Below are positions 34,253 through 46,151 of a stretch of 64,000 bases of DNA, one piece after another. The DNA lies in NCBI GenBank assembly GCA_022578605.1, contig MU394054.1, positions 436,945 through 500,944 on the forward strand. Reading direction: 5' to 3'. Within the stretch, counting starts at the first letter, position 1, and each line of letters opens with the position of its first letter. The notes beneath the pieces are model-generated. The model saw nothing but the letters and a program-made list of their open reading frames with translations. It was not told the origin of the DNA and made no database searches. The stretch is from Camillea tinctor. Its lineage: Eukaryota > Ascomycota > Sordariomycetes > Xylariales > Xylariaceae. A program made the translations under genes and the position numbers.

Positions 34253-37064
34253 ATGGATCTAATGAGCGATGCGTGGGATTGGGCAGTAATGAAGGAGTTT
34301 GGAGATCAGGTGGTTATCAACGACGGCGCGGTTCAGTAGAAACTGCGACTCTTGACCGGACACTTGAATGGAATGGGATATACACAAAATGAATACAGTA
34401 CCAGCATCGGCGCCAATGCTGGACGCTTTTTAGTTACTAGTCGGCACCCAAGAAAACCACCATCTCGGGCATAACAACCCTTGTACTATATCTGGATTTG
34501 GCAGGCTTATACTAAAAATCTCTTTGGCGTTTTACTTAATACCTGCCGCAAGCAAGTGCTTTCATGCATTATTCAATACATCTACATGGAAATCATAAGT
34601 GAATTTTAGGTGAAGGAGCTCTGATCATAAACTATCTGGTAGGATTGAATCTAGTAAGCCTGAGATACCGTGTAATCAGGAAATAAGCTCACGGTGTTGT
34701 ACATCTATCAAATTACATAGTACATATATAGGGGTCGATACACCGTAGTTCTAACGCCGTCACATACTTGGTTTATAAACTATTTGTATCATTAAATATT
34801 CATCAAGATGATACATTGTGTGCAAAGGCGAATAATGCGTACCAACTAAAGCTTGTGACGAGCGGCCCCACTTGTTACCGACCCGAAGGTTAAGGAGACC
34901 GAGATTTACAGCAGAGATCCCATCGTCAGATCGGCGGGGGGCGGGCTTACGGGACCGTCGAAGCCAAGGAGATCGGCATATCACATCATCGGGACTTGAG
35001 GCGACGATGGTTGACGAGTAGCGCATACATGTATCAATACAGTATATAAGTTGCTTTCTCGAAGCTTACCATTATTGTTGATACCTGGCTGAGCATACCA
35101 TTCTCACATATACGGCGTACAGCGCATCAATAGGGCGTCTGGTCTCTCTTTTACCCTTCTTTTTACCTTCAGCCTTTTCTGCCCACAACCAGGCAACCAG
35201 ATTTGATACCAATCAGCTTTCTCTTTTAATACTGCAGCCTGACTCACTGGAATAAATTTATTCGGTTAGTGTGTTTCTGAGAATAATCAACATTAGTGCT
35301 AATATAATAATATCAGCATAATGTACCTATAGATAGGACAAGTAGGTAATGTTTATAGTCCACAGTAGAAGTTGCTTAACATGTTGAATGGGGAATACAA
35401 CTCTTGACCTACTCACTAAAAAGGCAATAATGTTGTCGAGATCATGAATATTGAAGTGTCAATAAGCTATTTCCAGGACGTAAACTTTATAGAACATACA
35501 TATATATAAGAGTTACTTAGCGCTAGGATCACCTCCTAGAAGAGGTCACTTTCAGTCATAGATATTAAGTTTCTCGTTAATGTCTCTGTTCTCCCACCAA
35601 GCTCGTCTAGTAGCTATTTAGACTCCTGTTCTAGACTAATGCCCCCTTGTCCCCTGCGATATAGATAGCAATCGAGTTTGGGGGAAACTTTTACTGATTA
35701 CCACAGACCGATTATTACTATATTTCCCCTGCTTAAATATAATACGCGTGAGTAGTATTTTCTTCTAACCCGGCATAGAGTCTGCGGGATGGGTAGTAGA
35801 ACACCAAACCTCAGCGTTGAAACATACGCGTATAAGTCGGCCTTCCTCGTATTTAGAAGAGGGTTATTGGCCTATATTAGCGGGTTTAACAAATTGGAAA
35901 CCTAATCAAGCTCCTATAGCCGTTACCGTCTACCAATATTCTAGACTTTCTTGGCAAATCATCTTTTTTTTGTTTCTCTTTGGGTAGCTTCCACATCTGT
36001 ATAACTTATACCACTGCCCAATCATAGCGGTCGAAGGAAATGAGTAAGGTTAGAGCTCATTCGCAGGGGACCTTTCATTATGTAAAATACGGATATTACT
36101 CAAACGCCCTCCTCTGTGGATCTATCGTGCCATCATGTCCGATTGAAAAAAAAAAAAAAAAAAAAAAAAGAGAGAGAGAGAAAGAAATCTTTATCGTAAT
36201 TATAATAAAAACAAATAAGAATAAGAATAAAAAGAAAATGTCCACATGTGGTAGAGGTATGAAGTGAACATTACATAGTATGTGGGATATGGAATGTAAG
36301 TGGGGGCGAGTCCGAGGTAACCTGTCAGTGGTGAATCCTTTTGGCTTGGGGCTGAACTGATAGCTGAATGCCATGTTGGCGCTAAAAATATCATACTAAA
36401 CCTGCATTGCCCCGGTAGTGAAACATTGGAAAAGTACTCCGTACCACTTATCGGATAACCCCCATTTGTGTGACAAAGGATACCGTCATAGTTGCCCCTC
36501 TTCCTTTTTTTTTTTTTACTTTACCTTACCTGCTTACCGTGCTGCATGGTGCTACATAGGTTTAATCAAGTCCCCACGTTTAGGCTCCTCTTTTTAGTTC
36601 TATTTCTTTTTTCGCTCTTAGAAGCGGTTCTCGCAATCCTTCTGGATCCACACAACTACCATCATCATCACCTATGCATGGTATTTTATATATTTTCAAT
36701 GCCACTTGAAATACGGCAGCCTTGAAGCTGGACGACCAACTCCACATATCCACTGCATCCTACTGATCTTTACTTTTCTTCGGTGCCTGGATTTATTTTT
36801 TTAAGTCTGAGATATCTTTACTTAACAATTCTGTCGTTCAATTCATATCCTATTACATATTTAGTTCTTGGTATATCTCCTCTCTATACTATTACTATTA
36901 AGTGACCTCATGCGCTAGCGACATCATCTAATTTCTATCCCCCCTTCTCTTACCTTCCCTCCCTTCCCTGTTTCTTTTCGTGACCTTTCTTTTCTCCTCG
37001 TTGGTAGGAAAGAACAATAAATAAAAACAAGAGGAAGACAGAAAAGAAAAGAAGAAAGAACATA
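34253..37064. other. Intergenic region Sec61 beta to glycosyltransferase
   Basis: No gene is recognised. It contains a 24-base A run joined to a GA repeat (36146-36182), an imperfect stem around AGGATCACCTCCTAGAAGAGG (35526-35546 area), and AT-rich DNA. The last 150 bp are A/G-rich and probably the leader of the next gene. Confidence 0.55.
36146..36182. repeat. Poly-A run joined to a GA microsatellite
   Basis: Twenty-four A residues are followed directly by GAGAGA repeats and then A-rich sequence. Confidence 0.8.
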
Positions 37065-40000
37065 ATGACTATCATCGAGGAGAAGAGGAGATCTAGACGG
37101 GATGGGCAAGCTAGAACGACTGGAGCTAGAGAGTCGAACGAAGTCGGGAGAGTGGCCAATCGTCCAGAAGATGCCCCAGAGGCTGTAGGCCGCACTTCGT
37201 TCAGCAATGCTCCCGAGCTTGTCATATCAGACGGTTATCACGACAGCCATCATAATGCCCTTATGCCTGATGTACCCGAGCTAGGAGCGGGCGACGACGT
37301 CCTTCCAGCATACAGCGAATTCCACGACCAATTCTTTCTACACCAAGCAGGCTTCGATGCAGGCGCTGCTATGACAGGTAATTAACAAAGCTCGCTCCTA
37401 CGAGCCGTCAAATGTCTTATAATACTAATACACCAACCTTGTGCAGAGGACGGTCGAGTCAATATCAGCATCAGCCAGACAAACAGGCAGCTCGCCGATA
37501 TCATAGCGCCCGCTCTGCGCAACCAGCTTAAGGAGGACGCTAGGATTGCCAGTGAACAGCCACTCCCACCCGCCTATATCCCACCGAGCCTTGGGGGTCA
37601 GCCAGGCCAGACCCCTCCCCCGAGATTGAACGTGGTCATACAGATTGTAGGATCGCGAGGCGATGTCCAACCCTTTGTCGCACTTGGACAAGTTCTGAAG
37701 AACACCTACGGCCACCGTGTTCGGGTGGCCACACACCCGACTTTTCAAAAGTTCGTCGAAGAAAATGGACTCGAATTCTTCAATATCGGGGGCGATCCCG
37801 CTGAACTCATGGCTTTTATGGTCAAGAATCCTGGACTGATGCCTGGCATTGACGCATTGAAAAACGGAGAGGTTACGAAACGAAGAAAAGGAATCGAACA
37901 AATCGTACTAGGTTGTTGGAGATCGTGTATAGAAACCGGCGATGGCCTCGGGCCCCCACCACGCTTCGACCGCAAGGAGAGAGACAATGACAGTCCGCCC
38001 AGCACGCCCCCGGTGATGGGTGATGCTCATCACAAACCGTTCGTTGCGGATGCTATCATCGCAAACCCGCCAAGTTTCGCCCATATTCACGTGGCTGAGA
38101 AGCTCGGCATACCCTTACATCTAATGTTTACGTGAGTCTTGAACAAGTTGCTAGCTAAATCGGTCGATCAAGTTGCCGAAACTAAAGTTTTGTAGGATGC
38201 CTTGGTCTCCAACAAGAGCTTTCCCTCAGCCGCTTGCGAATATCCAGTCTTCAAATACAGATCCAGTCACCACGAACTACGTATCATATGCACTTGTCGA
38301 GATGATGACTTGGCAAGGTCTTGGGGATGTGATAAATCGGTTCCGGACCAAGATTCTCGACTTGGAACCACTTTCCTTACTTTGGGCGCCGGCAGTTCTC
38401 ACACGTTTACGCATCCCTTATACCTACTGCTGGTAAGTCAACGGAGCGCACCTATCCTCCGGTATCATCTGAAGCTAACGACGAACGCAGGTCGCCGGCG
38501 CTTATCCCGAAACCTAACGACTGGGGTCAACATATAGATATCGCCGGATTTTACTTTCTCAATCTAGCATCGTCATTTACTCCTGACCCTGATCTTGCTG
38601 CTTTTCTCGGAGCAGGACCGCCCCCAGTGTATATAGGGTTCGGTTCTATCGTTGTTGATGATCCAAACAAACTAACTAGGATGATTTTTGATGCCGTTGC
38701 AGAAACCGGCGTTCGTGCTCTTGTCTCGAAGGGTTGGGGTGGCCTAGGAGCAGATGATGTGGGCATACCGGATGGAGTTTTCATGCTAGGAAATGTTCCC
38801 CACGATTGGCTGTTCAAACATGTTGCCGCTGTATGTCATCATGGAGGTGCAGGAACTACAGCAGCAGGTATCCAAGCGGGCAAACCGACCATCGTGGTTC
38901 CATTTTTCGGAGATCAGCCGTTCTGGGGCGCTATGGTAGCAAGGGCTGGTGCTGGGCCTGAGCCGGTACCGTATAGCAAGCTCACTGCGCCCAAACTTGC
39001 GGAGGCCATCCGTATGGCAGTGAAGCCAGAAACGAAAGAGAGGGCCAAAGAACTCGGAGAGAGGATACGTGAGGAAAAAGGAACGGATGTTGGCGGGCAG
39101 AGTTTCCACAAACACCTAGATGTTGACAATCTCCGCTGTTCAGTAGCTCCGAGCAGAGTTGCTGTATGGCGTGTCCGACGAAGTCAAACTCGTCTGAGTG
39201 CTATAGCAGCAGCAACATTGGTATACTTGGGATACCTCAAGTACTCCGACTTGAAATTGTAAGTTTGCAACTAAAGAAAATTGGAGAGTGAAGTTAACAT
39301 CGGGCAACAGATTCCGCTCCAAAGAATATAGTACAGAGGATCACCCTACCGATCCTATCTCCGCTACTACATCAGCATTGCTGGGAGACATAGGCAGCAT
39401 TACCATGTCTGTGGCTGACTTCCCGCGGGATATATTCAAGGCGGCCGTAGGACCGAAGAAATCTAACGGAAACGGTGCTAATGAAGACTCGGGTCGAGCA
39501 ACACCGAATGACACCGAGAGTGCATCACAGTCTGCTGGTCTGACGACACCGACACAAACTCAAACTGAGCCAGATGCTGTCAGCGTGTTGTCAAATCCGC
39601 TGGGCATGGGCCCTGCTAATGACAGTGTCTCTAATTTAACACCGTCGGTGTCTGGGAGCTCAAACCACAACAGACGTCAGTCGGAAACATCTCCTGGCCA
39701 GCAGCCTAATAATTCCCCCCATGCTCCAGGTACTTCTTCTCCAGGGAACATGAACCAGAGCTTAGAGAGGGCACTAGGTGCTGGGCGGAGTATCAACAAT
39801 ATTGTAGCTGTCGGCATGAAGAGCCCAATGAACTTCTGCCTAGGGCTTGCACGAGGCTTCAGAAACGCGCCGACTCTTTACAACGATGATACCGTGCGTC
39901 CAGCTGAGAAGGTCACTAGTTTCAGCAGTGGCCTCAAAGTTGCTGGCAAAGAATTTGGGCTTGGGATGTTCGACGGAATCACGGGGCTCGTTACTCAACC

Positions 40001-41454
40001 CATCAAGGGCGCAGAAAAGGAAGGTGGCGCGGGGCTGCTGAAAGGGTTCGGCAAAGGCATTGGAGGACTGATACTTAAACCTGCTGCAGGTAAATTTCCC
40101 CTATTCTAACATGAAAGAGATAAGGTTGCTGATCTCTGTAGCTGTTTGGTCTATTCCGGCTTACACGATGGCCGGCGTGCATGCCGAAATACGCTCACTA
40201 TTCGCCCAAAGCGCTCATAAGTACATTGTCGCCTCCCGAATCTCACAAGGAAACGACGACTTCAATAATGCTTCAGCCGAGGAACGAGACGATATTGAGG
40301 CCCGATGGCTTCAGTTGAAAGATACTATGAAAGGATTTTATGCCCTCAAACAGAAGGAAAAAGGCAAGTCCAGGGATGTGTCACCATCTGCGCCACAGCA
40401 CGCGACAGTCTCTACGGAATCTCTAGTCGGCGGCGAGCCACCAAGAACAGGCTGGCGTCATACGAGACACCTGTCTTTTGATGAACGGAAAAGGCTGCAA
40501 GACCAAAAGAAGGCCCGGAAACAGAAGCGTGGTCGGTCTGGGACTGATTCAATCGATGAAGGTTCTGTCGCAGCTTCTGGCACAGATGGTACGCGTGACC
40601 GAGACGACGAATTTGAACATGCTATTCAAACCGCTGTAAATGAAACTTCAACGGGTAATGCGGCTGAAGATGCGCGGATCGAGCAAGCTATTCGATCAAG
40701 CGTGAGAGTCCTACGAACTCGGTCAACAACAACCAGTTCACTAGGATCCTTGGCCTCGAATGCCTCTACCGCACAAGATTCCGGGTACTATTCTGGATAC
40801 GGATACGTACCAGATGTGAAACACCCATACCCTGAGAAGCCACGATTAGCGCCATTCTCACCCGATGACCTCGAGAACATCACAGATGAGGAATATCAGG
40901 CTTTGATCGAAAAAGCCGTACAACTTAGCATGGTAGAGAACCAGCAAGGAGCTATTCGTATGTACGACCACGAAGAGGATGATGAGGATGACGAGGATTT
41001 CAAGCAAGCCTTAAAGCGGTCACAGACGGAGCTTAGCACATCATTAGATGATGCAGAGTACAAGAAGGCCATCGAGGCATCGCAGGCAGAACACGAAGCG
41101 CACAAGGATGGCACCCAGGATGAAGAAGAGCTTAGAAAAGTGATTGAAGCATCACAAATTGAGCAGAGTGGTCAGCCAGATGAAGAGGAGGAGCTCAAAC
41201 GTGCTATAGAAGAATCTGAACGAGCCCATAAGGAGGAATTAGCGCGTGTAAACTCCCTCAAGAGCGAGGAAGATATTGTGATGGAGTACGTCAAGAAGCA
41301 GAGTCTTGCGGAAGAGGAATACCGTAAGATGGCGGCGAAGGGGAAGGAGGACGATGTTGACGAAGAGGAACAACTTCGACGCGCACTTGAGGAGAGCATG
41401 CAAACAGTAGATGCCGAGAAACGAGGAGGTGGTGGAGGGCCATCAAATTTGTAG
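37065..41454 (+). CDS. Sterol-glucosyltransferase-like GT1/GT28 protein with VPS13-like segment and UIM array
   Basis: Six exons, 37065-37377, 37447-38131, 38196-38432, 38491-39258, 39311-40089 and 40142-41454, give 1364 residues. A GT28 N-domain starts near 165 (NVVIQIVGSRGDVQPFVALG). The C-terminal sugar-nucleotide domain holds YIGFGSIVVDDP, LGNVPHDWLF and CHHGGAGTTAAGIQAGKP (about 527-545), the UDP-sugar motif of sterol 3-beta-glucosyltransferases. Unlike Atg26 there is no GRAM or PH domain. A hydrophobic stretch (LSAIAAATLVYLGYL) lies near 650. Residues about 880-950 (GITGLVTQPIKGAEKEGG, LLKGFGKGIGGLILKP) resemble the VPS13 C-terminal repeat that associates with membranes. The last 190 residues carry about six ubiquitin-interacting motifs (for example DAEYKKAIEASQ, EEELKRAIEESE). 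Likely a membrane-associated UDP-glucose:sterol or lipid glucosyltransferase able to bind ubiquitin; the acceptor is not known. Confidence 0.92.
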
Positions 41455-42489
41455 GAGTTTCTTAGTTAACTCTCTTTCCGGTAGATACATATGATACCCT
41501 TATATTGTTCTTGAGTTCAACATAATTGTGGTGCTCTTCACCATGCCCAGCAGTGGAAATGTGTTATGCTAGATCATGCAGAATTAAGATAACGGACAAA
41601 CTTAGCTAAGACCAGAGGCTAGAGCGGATGACCTATCTACGGGGGCGTCAACTGAGTGCAATTCAAGTCCATTCCGTCAAATAATCTAGTAAATCTTGAA
41701 TTCTAGTCGGAGATAAAGCGAGACAATAGAAAGGCTAAGGCATATGGAATTACATGAGCTAATCGATCATTGAGGGCTAATAGCCCCTTTGCGAATCGTG
41801 ATTCTGATCAACGTCCGGGCGCGCGTAGAACTCGATTACGCCCTTCAAGCTAAATGCTATGAATATCAGAAAAGCAGTGCAGCAATAAGATTATTCGAAA
41901 CCTTAAAGGGATGGCTTATATACATCGTTCTCCCTGTCTAGGTAGGTATCTATAATGGATAAAGTCAATTTTAGGGGGGGATTCGGCATACCGTTCTTAG
42001 CTCTGGTGCTAAAGCTTAAGGTTGGTCTCATTTTTCCCTTTCTTTCTTCTAATTTCAGAGAGATATTTAGAGAAAAAAAAGAAATGTTCATTGTTGATGA
42101 TTCATTAAAGGTTGGTAGATACAGCTCGATGGCGTCATTAACAATATACCAAAAACGTGGATGTGAGAACAAAATATCCCGAAAGAATAGGAAAATGTAT
42201 GATGATGGCTGGGGACGATCGTCTATGTAATGGTGTATTGGCGGTCAGATCGTAGATTAGCGGGAGAGGTATAGCTGTCATGACGAATATGCTGCGAGTT
42301 AGATGCAGTTGACAAAGGGAACGGGGATAGGGATCTCGAGTATATAACATAGGACTTGCGATCGTACTCTTGCATACCCAAGACCAAGCATCCTATCTAC
42401 AACATTCAACTCCTCAACGCTCTCAAGACTTAAGGAACAACCAAATTAAAAAAAAAAAAACTGAGATCTCCCCAACCAATCCCAACACC
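41455..42489. other. Intergenic region glycosyltransferase to CHZ1-like gene
   Basis: About 1 kb with no supported gene. It includes the glycosyltransferase 3' UTR and the promoter of the next gene, with an A run just before the CHZ1-like ATG. Confidence 0.6.
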
Positions 42490-42748
42490 ATGTCCAGCAA
42501 CACCCAGACCCCCCCTTCCGGCGAAGTCGCAGACGACTCGTACGTCTCGCGCCCCGGACACAAGGACGAGGACGTCCCCGTGGTGTCGGACCAGGACCGC
42601 GTCGAGGACCCGATCGACGGGGCGCAGGCGGACAGCGACGAGCAGCTCGGTATGTCGCATTCCCTCTCTGTCCCTCACTCCTCACTCCTCACTTTCTTTC
42701 TCTTCCTTTAACCACTCGCCCCGGGGGCGCGGCGGGGGGGGGGGGGGG

Positions 42749-42788
<40 letters not shown>

Positions 42789-42905
42789 GGGGGGTGGGGG
42801 GGGGGGGGGGGGGCCCNNNNNNNNNNCCCGCGCCGCGCCTCTCGGTTTGTGTCTTTCCCCCCCTGCCCCTCACACCCCACTCCCACATTTTTTTTTCTTC
42901 CTTTC

Positions 42906-42941
<36 letters not shown>

Positions 42942-43160
42942 ATGCAACTTAGACTGGTTCCACCCCTTGTTTGTTTGTGTTTATTAATGTGCACCCGTCC
43001 CCCAGACCGCGACGACCGCGACGCCATCGACTCCTCGAACATCATCGGCTCGCGCACGCGCGGCGCGGGTCCCGGGGACGGCGGGTACCGCGAGCCCGGG
43101 GATGAGGAGGGCTTGCCGGCGGAGGACGGGACGAGCGCGCGGGGTGGGGAGAGCGTGTAG
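42490..43160 (+). CDS. CHZ1-like histone H2A.Z-H2B chaperone
   Basis: Exons 42490-42649 and 43006-43160 give 104 residues. The intron is phase 1, GTATGT...CCCCAG, 356 nt as assembled. The protein is small, acidic and hydrophilic. The C-terminal half has the CHZ motif IDSSNIIGSRTRG, followed by GDEEGLPAEDGTS. CHZ-domain proteins chaperone H2A.Z-H2B dimers in the nucleus and deliver them to the SWR1 remodeller. The N-terminal DSYVSRPGHKDEDVPVVSDQ segment resembles other filamentous-fungal CHZ proteins as I recall them; function here is inferred from the motif. The intron is exceptional: it contains a G run of about 80 bases, ten N bases and a 35-base C run, so its true length is unknown. The exons are unaffected. 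The gene is convergent with mitochondrial AspRS. Confidence 0.82.
42733..42813. repeat. Long G homopolymer-like tract in the CHZ1-like intron
   Basis: Almost pure G with a few interruptions by C and T, ending in GGGCCC immediately before the gap. Length is unreliable because it abuts the gap. Confidence 0.7.
42817..42826. other. Assembly gap (10 N)
   Basis: Ten undetermined bases between the G tract and a GC-rich segment. The round length suggests a placeholder of unknown true size. Confidence 0.97.
42907..42941. repeat. 35-base C homopolymer in the CHZ1-like intron
   Basis: Uninterrupted C run about 65 bp upstream of the splice acceptor and complementary to the G tract in the same intron. 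Confidence 0.9.
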
Positions 43161-43691
43161 GTTCGGGCATGCCTGTCATATATGAATAAACGCACACGCA
43201 CTATTTGTTTTCTATTTTGTTTGGGTAGATGAGTGGGGTAATTATTGGTTTGTCTTACGGTATTGGTGGATATACGCGGATTTGGACTTGGCCTTGGGTA
43301 TAGAGACTAGGTTAGGGGCATGATAGGGGATAGGGAATTTCGATGGAGAGTAGGCAGGATATATGGTAGTGCTTGGCGCCTGGTGGTTACCAAGTTAAAG
43401 CAAATCAAGGCCTTTTCCTTTGAGATACCTCAAGGTTCCTTACTAATAAAATACCCCTCGTAGTTGTTGCAACCGTGGGATCTAGCCAGCTACACAAGAT
43501 TTTAGCAGAGTGAAGGTGAGCTATATTATCTGCTACTTATCCTTGCCCTTGCTCGACAGTACATGTATACATACATACATCTATCATAAGTTGGGATGTG
43601 ATTTCGTCCTGTACTATTCACAGCACCTCCACAAAACTTACTATCGTACAATTTCATCTACTCCATCCTCCCGCGTCCGTCCTCTCACCCT
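43161..43691. other. Convergent 3' region CHZ1-like / AspRS
   Basis: About 530 bp between two convergent genes, presumably both 3' UTRs. An AATAAA-like signal appears shortly after the CHZ1-like stop (ATGAATAAACG near 43183). No gene is seen. Confidence 0.6.
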
Positions 43692-46151
43692 TTAGCTCTT
43701 GCTAGATAGGTGATACGTCTTCCGCTGGGCCTCGGTCACCGGGCCGGGGCTGCCCACAAGCAGGTCCTCGCCCTTATTGTTCTTAGGGAAAGCGATGACG
43801 TCTCTAACCGAAGGCACATCGCACAGCACGGTGAGGAGGCGGTCGAAGCCGAACGCGAAGCCGGCGTGGGGCGGGCAGCCGGCGCGCAGGGCCTCGAGCA
43901 AGTGGGAGAACTGGGCGACGCCGGCGTCCGTCATCTTGAGCACGTCGCGCATGACGTACTCCTGCACCTCGGCGACGTGGATACGGCGGCTGCCGCCGCC
44001 GATCTCGACGCCGTTGAGGACGAGGTCGTAGGTGTCGGCCTTGGCGCGGAGCGGGTCCGTGGCCAGGAGGTCGAGGTCCTTGGTCGACGCCGGCGACGTG
44101 AAGGGGTGGTGCGTCGAGGAGAAGCCCGCGGCCCCGCCCTGGCCCGGGTCGTCCCCGTTGGGCGTGAAGAGCGGGAAGTTGGTCACCCAGAGGAACTGCC
44201 ACTTGTGGTCCTTGGGCAGGATGCCGCGGGCGACGGCCCGGTCGTACACTAGCTTCCGGATGCGGCCGAGCTCCGTGGAGCCGCCCTGGAACGGCTCGTT
44301 CTTCCGCGCCACGAAGATGATCATGTCGCCGTCCTCGCAGCGGGGCCAGTACTCCGACTCCATGCTAGCGAGCTTCTCTGCTGCTTCGTGGCCCAAGGCG
44401 GACAGTCCGTGCAAGGGTTTGCTCGGGTCGAAGACTAGCACACCCGGCGCGGTATGGGGGTCTAGCTTCTGTGGCGTCTTCGCGAGCTCGTCGAAAAATT
44501 CCTGGATAAAGGCCCTGTTGTCGTTCACGGACCCCGGTAATCGGAATTTGCAGGCCTCTACGATCGGGTTCTCTAGGCCGGTGATCATCTTGACAAAGTC
44601 TTCCGACACGATGGAGTCCACCGGTGTAATCTACATGTTTCTCTCTTTCAGCATGCGACGCTTCAGCCTGTGACAAGGCTAGTTCTTACATTCGTTATGA
44701 AAGGTACTTGTATACGTAGATCGGGTTTATCGGTACCAAAGGCCTTCATTGCAGACTCATAGGTAAACTTAGGGAAATTCGTAACAAAATACGGGTACCG
44801 GGGTCTATTCTCCGGCGATATGTGTGCCTCGTACGATTCTTTGACTTGTGCTCTCGGGATCTGCTTGTAATCCTCGTACCCGCGCCATACCGGATGCCTC
44901 ACGCCGTTGACGTCGGAAGGGATATAAAGATTATGAAGCATTTTCAAGATGGATTCGATCAGTTGTTCAACAACTCTCATTACGTCAAATGAGCCGGCAA
45001 ATGCCATTTCGAGATCAAGCTTGGGCTCATGAGCTGGTGAGCTTACATGGGGGACGAGGGCATACGTACCTGAGTAAATTCGGGCTGTCTATCCGCGCGA
45101 TGGTCTTCGTCGCGGAAGCACTTGGCAAATTGGTAATACCTGGTGATACCGGATGCCATGAGTGTCTGCTTGTACTGCTGGGGACTTTGCGGCAGAGCGT
45201 ATGCATAACCCTGCTTTCGGGTCGGGACGAGGAACTCACGCGCCCCCTCGGGCGTGGACTTGAAGAGGACGGGGGTTTCGACTTCAGTGAACCTCCGGCT
45301 CTGCAAACATTTGCGTAATAGTGATGTGACCCTATTCCGAAACTGCAGTCTGTCCCTCAGTAGAGGGTCGAATCTTATCTGTAAGTGGCGCGACTTGGGT
45401 GGCCATACAGCATCCTTGGAGACGATGATGTTTTTAGGGAAGGTGTTTAGGTACTGGATCTTCTGTAGCCTCAAATCCCACGACTTGGATTCTTTCATAT
45501 CTGGATGAGGCCTGGTGCCCGGGGGCTTGTCCGAGGCTTCAAGAATGCCGGTAACGCTAACTGGGCTATATGCGGGAATGGCTCTCAAGGCCATGTGAGC
45601 ACGATGTTGCAGCGAACCCTCCGTCTCCCAGCGCGAGACGATCTGCACCTTAGCGACTGCGGATTCAATGGGACAAAAGCTCAACCCAGCCGACTTGTCT
45701 CTCCGTTTTCCGAGAAACCCATGCACAACAAGTTCTTGGCCAACATGCGCAGCCTGGAAAGAGGCACCCGGACTGGCCGGGGGAATGGAGACTAAGCACG
45801 GTGTATAATTAACATGGTATCCAGAAAAAAAGAAAAGTGACTCTACAATGTCTTACATGACTGTCTGAACAGATCCCATAGTGGGTTCGAGTGGCCGGGA
45901 CGAAGTGCTTCATCTTGATTCGGTTCTGCTTCTGTGGTCTCTTTTGGAATAGTCTCTTCTGCAGAGGTAGTCTCGACAGTATCCTTTATAGCATCGTCAT
46001 GAAGGTTCCGCCTGTGGAGGCGTTGTTGTATAAAGGGTGTTCGTCGCGTTGTCAAAGCCAGAGGCCGTGACAGAGGTCGTCCCCCGATGCTAAGTATGGT
46101 TCTGCATCTGGGGACGCCTCTGTGCAGCGAATTGATCATAAACCCCACCAT
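43692..46151 (-). CDS. MSD1: Mitochondrial aspartyl-tRNA synthetase
   Basis: Exons 46151-45857, 45791-45070, 45019-44690 and 44630-43692 give 761 residues. This bacterial-type class IIb enzyme charges mitochondrial tRNA-Asp. The N-terminus is Arg-rich and lacks acidic residues for about 45 residues (SLHRGVPRCRTILSIGG, LTTRRTPFIQQRLHRRNL), a typical presequence. An OB-fold follows (HVGQELVVHGFLGKRRDK). The catalytic core has FTEVETPVLFKSTPEGAREF, YALPQSPQQYKQ, motif 2 QFAKCFRDEDHRADRQPEFTQ split by the intron after FTQ, an insertion domain (WPRCEDGDMIIFVA), LFTPNGDDPG, GGGSRRIHV, and motif 3 GFAFGFDRLL. The first junction needs the acceptor GCTTAG at 45792; the stronger-looking CCAG further on breaks the frame. 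Exon 3 uses an AAG acceptor. A start at 46139 is equally possible. The last exon is markedly GC-richer than the others. Confidence 0.93.

Noticed and set aside
42682..43201. Poly-Pro and poly-Gly ORFs around the N gap
   Set aside because: They translate the G and C runs and the undetermined bases in the CHZ1-like intron.
43710..44252. 180-codon plus-strand ORF opposite the last AspRS exon
   Set aside because: Antisense shadow caused by GC-rich codons. The minus strand encodes class II synthetase motif 3.
45843..45856. AspRS exon 1 read through to the TAG just after FRQSCKTL
   Set aside because: Splicing at the GTAAGA donor to the GCTTAG acceptor keeps the frame into the conserved OB-fold. 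Readthrough truncates the enzyme.
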